From Porites lobata (Eukaryota > Cnidaria > Anthozoa > Scleractinia > Poritidae): a DNA stretch of 64,000 nucleotides. The DNA lies in the NCBI GenBank assembly GCA_942486035.1, contig CALNXK010000174.1:421001-485000 (forward strand), in the 5' to 3' direction. The notes beneath the pieces were generated by a model. The model saw only the letters and a list, made by a program, of their open reading frames with translations, ran no database searches and was not told the DNA's origin. Below are positions 57,159 through 64,000 of the stretch, piece by piece (position 1 is the first letter of the stretch; the number at the start of each line of letters is the position of its first letter). The position numbers and the translations under genes are program-made.

Positions 57159-60100
57159 CTATACAATGTTGTTATACAACAGGTACGTATTTTCTGTAAA
57201 AGTCTCTGTGGTCTGTTCATTCATCCTTGTTTCACTGACTGCCATAAGATAGGATGGTAAGAAAGGAAACTGGTATTCTGTTGGCGGTTCTGACTGATCT
57301 ATCGTCGTTGCTTGATTTCTGAAACTGATATACGAATTAATGTAAGAAAAGATGTTATTAAGGATGTTTTATGTATGATAGGCTCGTCTTTCATTCAACT
57401 TCGAAGCCATCGATCAAAACCAGCAGTAAGCTGTTAAGAGTCAGCCCATTCATCTTCTCAATGATTCTCTGACAGTTCGAGGTCGAAGACTGCGCCGGGC
57501 TCTCAACTAAGAGACGTCGTGAAAACAAGATTAAGGGAAAATAGGACGCGCCTATGATCTAAAAATCGTATCAGTTTTTTCTGCACATTGGAGCTTGGTG
57601 CCTGGGAAAGGCGAAAGCGGTCGAAGAAAGGCGATCAATGGCGGAGTAGCCACTGTGACCTCCAAAATCTTCCGAAATCTTCTGCAGAAGGTTTTCTACC
57701 TTCTGGACGCTGTTTTCTGATAAGAGTTCAATAAATAAAGCCCAAGAGAATGAAAAAAGGAAAAAACACTTTCTTGATCTATTCTTCCCGACTTCGAGAT
57801 TATTAGTAAAATAACATAGCTCAGTCTACGGTGTAATACATGTGTTGTTATCGATTTACTGTAAACGTAACTGTGAATCAAACCGTTTAGACATAGACCT
57901 TAGGAAGGAAGGGGTTGCTAGAATAATATATAAAATGTCAGCAAGTCCACAGCAACAAACCAATGAGTGGTGCCGGATCTTCCAGTTGTTGACCTGGATC
58001 AGTACAATTAAACTCGTAGAAAAATACGAAACGGCAAACTGATCCTTACCGCAAGGCGATGAAAAAGTAAACAAAAGAATAAAATATATATATATATATT
58101 TAAGCAAATTGCCCAATATTTCGGTTTGAAAACAAACCTTCTTCAGGGGCTAAAAGAAAAATGAAAATAAAACTAAATGTTCGTCACAAATAAGAATTTG
58201 GAAATGTGACAATAAAAACAATGGATTGTTATTGGTACATAAGAGACTAGGTGGTATAATACATCAGTGAGTTTCGTCAGGTCTAGTTTTATTTCTAGAG
58301 GAGATAATGTGTTCCCTGTGTATAAAAATGAGCTTGTCGAGCCTTTCTCACTGCATCACGGTTGCTGCGTACGAGTTCAAGTGGGATTAGAATGACGTCG
58401 TTTATTGAATGTCCAGCTTGATTAAAATGTAAGGAGACAGGAGTGAATTCACTGAGTTGTTGGTGGTTCGTCAAGATGGATCGGCCGTTGTTCTCCAAAT
58501 CGTTCATTTAGTTTCGTTTGGTCTCACCTGTCCTTTTCTCCAGGAAGGCCAACCAAATTACAGTTTTACCGCAACTAATGAACAAAGAAAAATCATCGAC
58601 CACGTATCCTGCAAATCCAAAAATCTTATCTACTTAATTCAATGCAACAAATGTAAGTGTCAGTACATCGGAGAGACCACTCCGCAAACGTCAACTAAAT
58701 GAACGATCGGCGATTTGGAGAACACCGCCGATCGTCATTCTAATCCCACTTGAACTCATACGCAGCAATTTTTTGTTGCTACAATAAACCTGGGCCGAGC
58801 CAACTTAACTCCTCTGGATTCTAAGAAGACCAATTGCGACTCGTGATCAAAAATCTTTTTTAAAAGGGCGAAAATGTTCACGCAGACATATTAAAAAAAT
58901 TACCCAGCATTGAAGATTTCAACTTTTGCTGATAAGACAAAATTTATGATTGACTAACAAGGTTCTCTTACCCGAATACAGTGTCACATACGCGCATTGT
59001 TCCAAACACTATTAGCACAAACACCTGGACAGCAAATATGGTCCCAAACATCATTACAAAAATGAATACAGCTGAAAAGGAAGAAAAGAGAATTAATCTT
59101 GATACATGCATAGCAAAATTGAAAATGGGGCTGTGATAAAACTAATTTTCACAAGAAAGCTGTTGGACTTGACATCGTTTTGAAATTGTGAGTTTCTAGA
59201 AGTCGAAAATGGCCTGTTAAAAAAGATGTCGACTGTAAAAAAGGCCGTATTTTTGCTTCTTAGACGCGGATTTAGGATAAATACTGACCGATTTCCTAAA
59301 CAAGCGCCGAAGCTTCCAGGGGGGTGCGGGGTATGCTCTCCTGGGAAATTGTTTGGATTTTAACTCCCTAAAGTCCCATTTCCTGGGTTTCTGAGTCATT
59401 CAGACAGGATATTGGCCAGTTCCATGCTCCTCGGATGAAGCATTTGTCCAATCCATTTTCCAGATTTCAACTTGGAAAATTTTTATAAAAAATGTGACCG
59501 ATTTCCATAAAACGGTGGAAACTGGAAGCCTGTTTATCGAGAAGTCGGCAAACTTTGATTGATTTGATGTTGACTCCAAATAAACCGATAAAAAGGTGAT
59601 GAATTATTTATTTCGAGCTGCAAATGGATTAGCCGAGAGCCATTGCGAAATTTTAATTGACTGAAGTTTTAATATGCCACAGCTGTGAAAAAGCAAATCA
59701 CAGCACGCCTGGGCATCTTGAATCATCTAGCTGGACGTTCTGTGGGTATGGTCACGACACGAACGTGTGAAGAAGCCCAAAGGAGACTAAGAACGTGAGC
59801 GTAGAATGTTACGCATCTGCAAATAATGAGAACAAGTATTTCCGGCGGCACGGAGACAGCACGGAATGATAAAAACTATCAACTACATGTATTACAATTG
59901 ATTTTCTTTAAGATAATCCATAAGCTGGACCTCTCGGATATAAAAATGTCCAGGGAACGAGTTTGCCTAATGGTACGACAAACCCTGACGCTAGGGTGTC
60001 AGTAAAACGCGGGCTCGGGGTCTATCTTTTTTTTAAAGAATGCTGTTTTAGGGTTAGGTTTAGGGTTAGGATTAGTCACGCTGACGCTGACGCTGACGCT

Positions 60101-61010
60101 GATACCCGGCACGTCTCTGGGTGTACCCGCCCCCACCCCCCTCCCTCCCTCAGCTAAAACCAGTTTTGAAAAAAAAAATTATAAAAAGAGAGAAATAATT
60201 TTTTGCAAGCACTTACTGTTGTCTTTTTCCTCCTCTGTGCTATTCATATGGCTGTATTCTGAATAAAAATAAATAAATTGCTAGTCTGACTACACTGTGA
60301 AAAGTCAGCCTAAAGTATTCACTACTTGTCCAAGAATTTGGCTCAAGTAATTCGTTTAAAAGATACTTGCTCCGTAGGAGGTCTTAATTATTAATTGGTT
60401 TTCTCGTTACTTCTTAAGTCAAAGACTGAAGGGTTATTTGTTTGCTTTCCTCCAATAAGAAAATATTTGCTATCAAATAGCAAGATTTACTGGTGAGAAC
60501 TTCATGTCGTGAAAACGTTTGACCGACATTTACAGGATATTACAAGACAAACCTGGGCCTTTTTCAAGAAAATAGCCCAAGTTTGTATTCAGCCATTATA
60601 TTACCCATGAACAAGATATATTTATTTAAAACAAAAAATACATTGATCGGCTTTCTAGCTTTTCCAGGCACCCAGTTGGTCCCTAGCCTTCACCCGTTTT
60701 TTTAATTTTTTGCCCATTCTCAGCCATCAGCTGTCTTCTGTGAATCTTTTCCGGGTTAAGCATTTTGGTTCTCCATCAGCGTCAATAAGTCTTAAATAAA
60801 ATATCGAACTAGCAACAAATGCAGATAAAGTTTCTTGTTCTTTTAACTTTGTTGTTGTATTTTTTTAAATGCAGGTGGCAGACAGTTTATAAATCTTCAA
60901 CGTATTTTAGTAGCCATAAGCTCCTGTAAAATTCCGGTGGTTAATTATGATAAAATCTTACCTGTTGGTATCTCGTTTAATTTTAAGTGTGTTGTGCTCA
61001 TTGATGACAT
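57159..61010 (-). CDS. Gene D: small single-pass membrane protein, signalling-adaptor-like, 116 aa, 4 exons
   Basis: Exons are 61010-60962, 60258-60217, 59071-58972 and 57318-57159. Phases are 1, 1, 2 and the total is 351 nt, exactly 117 codons. The parts are an N-terminus MSSMSTTHLKLNEIPT, a stub EYSHMNSTEEEKDN, a helix VFIFVMMFGTIFAVQVFVLI followed by VFGTMR, and a tail NQATTIDQSEPPTEYQFPFL continuing PSYLMAVSETRMNEQTTETF and ending TENTYLLYNNIV. LLYNNI fits the ITIM pattern (L-x-Y-x-x-I) and also Y-x-N. The transmembrane exon has the same length as in gene C (100 nt), and the tail block EPPTEYQFPFLPSYLMAV is identical in both, while the stubs differ more. No signal peptide; predicted N-out. 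It is the paralogue of C, without C's insertions, though Penelope-like debris lies in intron 3. The family is not recognised. Confidence 0.75.
58110..58507 (-). pseudogene. Penelope-like element 3' fragment (GIY-YIG endonuclease C-terminal part)
   Basis: Minus-strand translation VSLHFNQAGHSINDVILIPL then ELVRSNRDAVRKARQAHFYT is the C-terminal pattern of Penelope-type GIY-YIG endonucleases (HFN..GHS..D......E......R..R...E). A non-coding end with CAATATTTCGGTTTG and CCTTCTTCAGGGGC follows at 58110-58160. It lies in intron 3 of gene D. Confidence 0.6.
58510..58790 (+). pseudogene. Penelope-like element fragment (GIY-YIG core), inverted to its neighbour
   Basis: Plus-strand translation ends CKSKNLIYLIQCNKCKCQYI then GETTPQTSTK. 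The LIYLIQC..C..QYIGET block is the GIY-YIG core with its usual two cysteines. It stops where the expected next motif should be. It is inverted relative to the fragment at 58110-58507, around a shared GATTTGGAGAACA / TGTTCTCCAAATC sequence. Confidence 0.6.
59220..59540. repeat. Dispersed repeat, inverted relative of 43620-44000
   Basis: It carries CTGACCGATTTCCTAA, GGGGTGCGGGGTATGCTCTC, TTTCTGAGTCATTCAGACA, CCAGATTTCAACTTGG and TGACCGATTTCCATAAAACG, reverse complements of blocks in 43620-44000. It lies in intron 2 of gene D. Confidence 0.5.
60049..60105. repeat. Short interstitial telomere-like repeat and (GCTGAC)n
   Basis: TAGGGTTAGGTTTAGGGTTAG includes three TTAGGG-like units, then four GCTGAC(G) units. 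Too short for telomere origin; most likely slippage or a repair scar. Confidence 0.5.
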
Positions 61011-63130
61011 GTTTGCAAGGAAAGACAGTCGCCAGGCAGTCGTTTGGTTGACAAAAAAAAATTACAAATGAAAGATCATCACGGTTACACAACACAACTT
61101 AAAGTGGTTGCGAAACAGAGCCTGAAAAATATTCAGGCTTCAACGGAACCGGAACCCATGACCTCTGCGAAACCAATGAAGAAGTCATACGAACGTGGTG
61201 TTTGAATTTTTTTTTGCAATTACATAACTGGAGTTGCGTACACCACTGCAATTATCTTTCATTTTTTTACTTTCCTACCGCAGTAAGTTCTATATATTCA
61301 CTTTCGTAAAAAAAAAACATACCGCTTGCGATTGTAAATTAGGTAAATTATTTCATATTTTGATGTTTGTTTTAATATGTTGATCATTTATTCTCTTTAA
61401 AAAAAGTGAAGACAATGGTTGATTTAGAGAATGTGATAGGCTCTAAAAAAACATGGCCAACGTCAGACAAGTTTTTTCTGTTTTTCTATAGACAACAGCA
61501 AAAGTAGCCTAATAAAGGAAGAGGGAATAATTATGATACTCGGGCGCCAGCAGCACGTGCTGAGGAGTCTGGTCAAAAACGCGGTTGGTTAGCGCAATTC
61601 TCGAGGGTGCCAAGTGTTTTAAATATGTGACGCAACAATGTACAAAGAAAACGCAACATTTCATCGGGTGGAATTATTTCGGTAACGTACGCCGTATAGC
61701 CTTCGCGTTTACCCGTTGTAACTATTTTTATTGCTTTCAGTTAAAATTTTAAATTGCTCGCCAATGCCATAAATCACGCCCATATTCGAGTTTGCGCGTG
61801 CCTCTGTCCTGTTTCTGTTTAATTGCACTCGTACACCATTTTTCTGGGGACGAGTGTTCATGGTGGTCCATGCTAAGAGACCAAGCATACGGTATCACTT
61901 TATAGTCTCCTGTCCAGGCCAGGACGTTAGCGTGAAGATTACAATTACGCTGAGATATGCTTATACTTACATTGCATCCGATATAATAATCCCTACAAGA
62001 GTGAGTCAACAAGCATGTAGGTAGGGATGACTAATAACTATAATTCTTTTTAAGTCAAACAAATCTTAGAAATACGTGAAGAAGTTTAAAAGAGCGTGAC
62101 AACAGGTTTTAACAAGTCTTCCTATACTACCTCTCTTAGTCAGAAAAAAATTCGACAATGGCTCGGCAATGACGATTTGCCGTGTTTCGTGGCGCTAGTC
62201 GTGCAACAAAGTCAAAAAATTGAAATCTCTTAACTTGACGGAATAAATAAAAACACTAAAGAACCAAAGACCCACCACCATATTATGTGCCTATACTGGT
62301 TTCCAGGCATAGAATGCTCTACTTCGAAAGAGATGCTGTTTATATTTAGTTCTCCTCCTCTCTTTCTTGACATATAAAAAGGTTATAACTATATCTATAA
62401 AAATATTTTGTACCAGATGAAAAAGTTCCTTCATTCAGAAAAAGGAAATTATTTTAACATAGATGTAGATTGACAAAATGGTACAGTCTTAAGTTCTAAA
62501 AATAATTTTTGTACAAAAATATGCCTTGACTGGACATGAAAATTAATCTACTGTCTTGATATTATGCCACGTTATGGACAGCGCGTGAAAAGAGTTCGAT
62601 TAAAATTATGAGAAATTCTTACAATCAATGTGCAAATAACTTCAAAAAAGCGTTTGATCGTATTTATCACACTATTTTGTATTTTTCGTTATTTGTTTGC
62701 TTGGTCACTCATATAACATAGCATTAAAAACGGCATTGGACAAAAGTTGTTGATTAAATTGTATAATGTGACAAGGAAGCTTGACGAAGCTGGGAGCATT
62801 ATAAAGTAGCTTTTTCAGTAGAACCCCGGTAAACAATTCGACATATTTAGCCCCACCCGAGTTATTGGGATCGATTGAATATTCAATTTGCGATGTTAAT
62901 GTTTAAAAATTCGAATTAATAGGATACCACCGTGCTGCTGAAAAGGTCACGTACTGGTACACCTAAAACCATCATGACAGTTGAAGAAGAAAGAAAGCGT
63001 GATGGCAATCATGGAATGAAGGGAGGACCATAGCAACAAACCAAGAAAAGTGGAAACACTTTAGTCTGTGGGGAGGCCTTATGTGACAAGAGGCACGGGG
63101 AAAATAGGCCAAGGTGAAGGTTATGAGATG
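61011..63130. other. Upstream of gene D: no supported gene
   Basis: One minus-strand frame of 87 codons (61749-62012) looks compositionally protein-like (CTSAIKQKQDRGTRKLEYGR) but has no splice partner or recognised domain. A CAGTAGAACCCCGGTAAAC end at 62817 resembles pogo-like termini. Nothing else is seen. Confidence 0.4.
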
Positions 63131-63133
63131 ATG

Positions 63134-63134
63134 A

Positions 63135-63178
<44 letters not shown>
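63134..63178. repeat. (TAA)n microsatellite
   Basis: This is a run of about 14 TAA triplets. The tyrosine-run reading frame across it on the other strand is an artefact. Confidence 0.95.
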
Positions 63179-63180
<2 letters not shown>

Positions 63181-63774
63181 TAATGGTTTATTAACAGCAT
63201 TTTCATAAAAAAATGGCTGTACACTCTGCTAATAAAAAATAAAATATATATAGTATATATTCAGCTAGAAAAAAATACATTATTAAATCAGGAGCAGAAG
63301 TGTTCGTAATAAAAGAAACTAACTCACTAACTACTTAACTTATTACCTAACTGTAGTTAACAACTGTGTTTGGAACTATTACATTACTACACTTTACTTT
63401 CGCTTTCAGTTTAAGTTCGTGTTTAATTAAGGGCTACGCGTCATGGCGAATTCTATACTTTTTGGTCAAAGCTGGGCTGAGATACATAACCTAATTCCCC
63501 ATTCACACCAACTGAACATGTTTAATTAAACTACAGGTTTTTTTAAAAATGAAAACCAAAAATAGAAAATCAGGACACAGGCTTTGACAGAGAATTCAAA
63601 TGAATCTCAACATGTTACGTAATTACCGACACCAAATTTGCAATTGATAAAAGTAACAGTGGGTGCAACCTTGTCTAAAGAAAAAAAGTTAAACTGCGTT
63701 AAGCCTTAATGTGAATGAGCTTAAGTCTAGCGGTTTTCGGCTGTCGAAAGCCAAAGAAATGCACCAAAAGTAAA

Positions 63775-63850
63775 GATAAGAAAAACCCACGATATCCCGC
63801 TCTGCGGTCAAGCGCTCTATCGACTGAACTTATCCTGCCCGGCTCGGTCT
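63775..63850 (-). repeat. tRNA-derived SINE head
   Basis: On the minus strand, GATAAGTTCAGTCGATAGAG (A-box-like) is followed by GCTTGACCGCAGAGCGGGAT and ATCGTGGGTTTTT. The A-box region and CTTGACYGCAGAGCG block match the copy at 40643; the B-box is weak. It is probably a SINE head and not a tRNA gene. Confidence 0.45.
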
Positions 63851-64000
63851 CCCTTTCGCTCGGCGTTGCGCATTTGTTGTACTGAGCCTGTACCAGGCTC
63901 TCAGGTCTGTCGGGTATGGAGGTCAAGCAAAGAAGCAAAGATGAGAAACGTATGATCCGGGAAAAGAAGCCTGGGTATTTTTGTCAAATTTGTCAAATCG

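Noticed and set aside
57423..57560. Minus-strand open stretch (ESPAQSSTSNCQRIIEKMNG) first taken as the tail exon of gene D
   Set aside because: Its acceptor gives phase 0 or 1, not the required phase 2. The exon at 57318-57159 has the right phase and is conserved with gene C.
60049..60075. TTAGGG units as a telomere or subtelomere
   Set aside because: There are only about three imperfect units, embedded in an intron of gene D with unique sequence on both sides.
63009..63224. Poly-tyrosine minus-strand frame
   Set aside because: It is a direct translation of the (TAA)n microsatellite.

Overview
This is a piece of an AT-rich, intron-rich animal genome, almost certainly an anthozoan cnidarian and most likely a stony coral. 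Three things point there. A glycosyltransferase-group-1 domain is fused to a NACHT NTPase, a combination reported as characteristic of corals. Real coding exons are short, have GT/AG borders and are lost in long introns. The rest is packed with short inverted-repeat elements (MITEs), a CR1-like LINE, Penelope-like fragments and tRNA-like SINE heads. Nothing prokaryotic or viral was seen. Species cannot be told from the sequence alone.

Layout. (1) 0.55-0.87 kb, + strand: a speculative very small gene (TATA box, 67-codon ORF with a hydrophobic start, hairpin, AATAAA). (2) 1.27-7.0 kb, - strand: a three-exon gene whose exons join in frame to an 884-residue GT1-NACHT protein. Its second intron carries a 231-bp MITE and a 284-bp tandem duplication. 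(3) 7.1-24.9 kb: no gene I can support. There is a foldback element, two pogo-like non-autonomous elements with CAGTTGAACC-type ends, a LINE reverse transcriptase split by a composite 1.46-kb element, a 947-bp element with an 11-bp target duplication, and smaller repeats. (4) 25.0-61.0 kb, all - strand: a tandem cluster of four small single-pass membrane-protein genes (called A, B, C and D here, from left to right). Their introns and intergenic gaps are filled with MITEs, a 168-bp tandem array, a hAT-like element, Penelope-like pieces and LINE debris. (5) 61-64 kb: no supported gene, a microsatellite and a SINE head.

The cluster is the most interesting content. Each gene is built from four exons with the same phase pattern (introns of phase 1, 1, 2): a short N-terminal exon, a 42-60 nt exon for a tiny acidic or cysteine-bearing extracellular stub, a 97-103 nt exon that is the whole transmembrane helix, and a tyrosine-containing cytoplasmic tail. 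Spliced frames close exactly (A 149 aa, C 125 aa, D 116 aa; B about 224 aa if its last exon is read to its stop). All four tails contain a Y-x-N motif, the class bound by Grb2-type SH2 domains, and C and D end in YNNIV. The build resembles short signalling adaptors of the DAP10/DAP12 kind, although no sequence homology to those is claimed. C and D are a recent tandem pair. C has since received a 9-bp-TSD element in its last intron and a 1.3-kb element about 60 bp after its stop codon, while D lacks both. With the NACHT receptor next door, the window could be an immune-related neighbourhood, but that link is inference.
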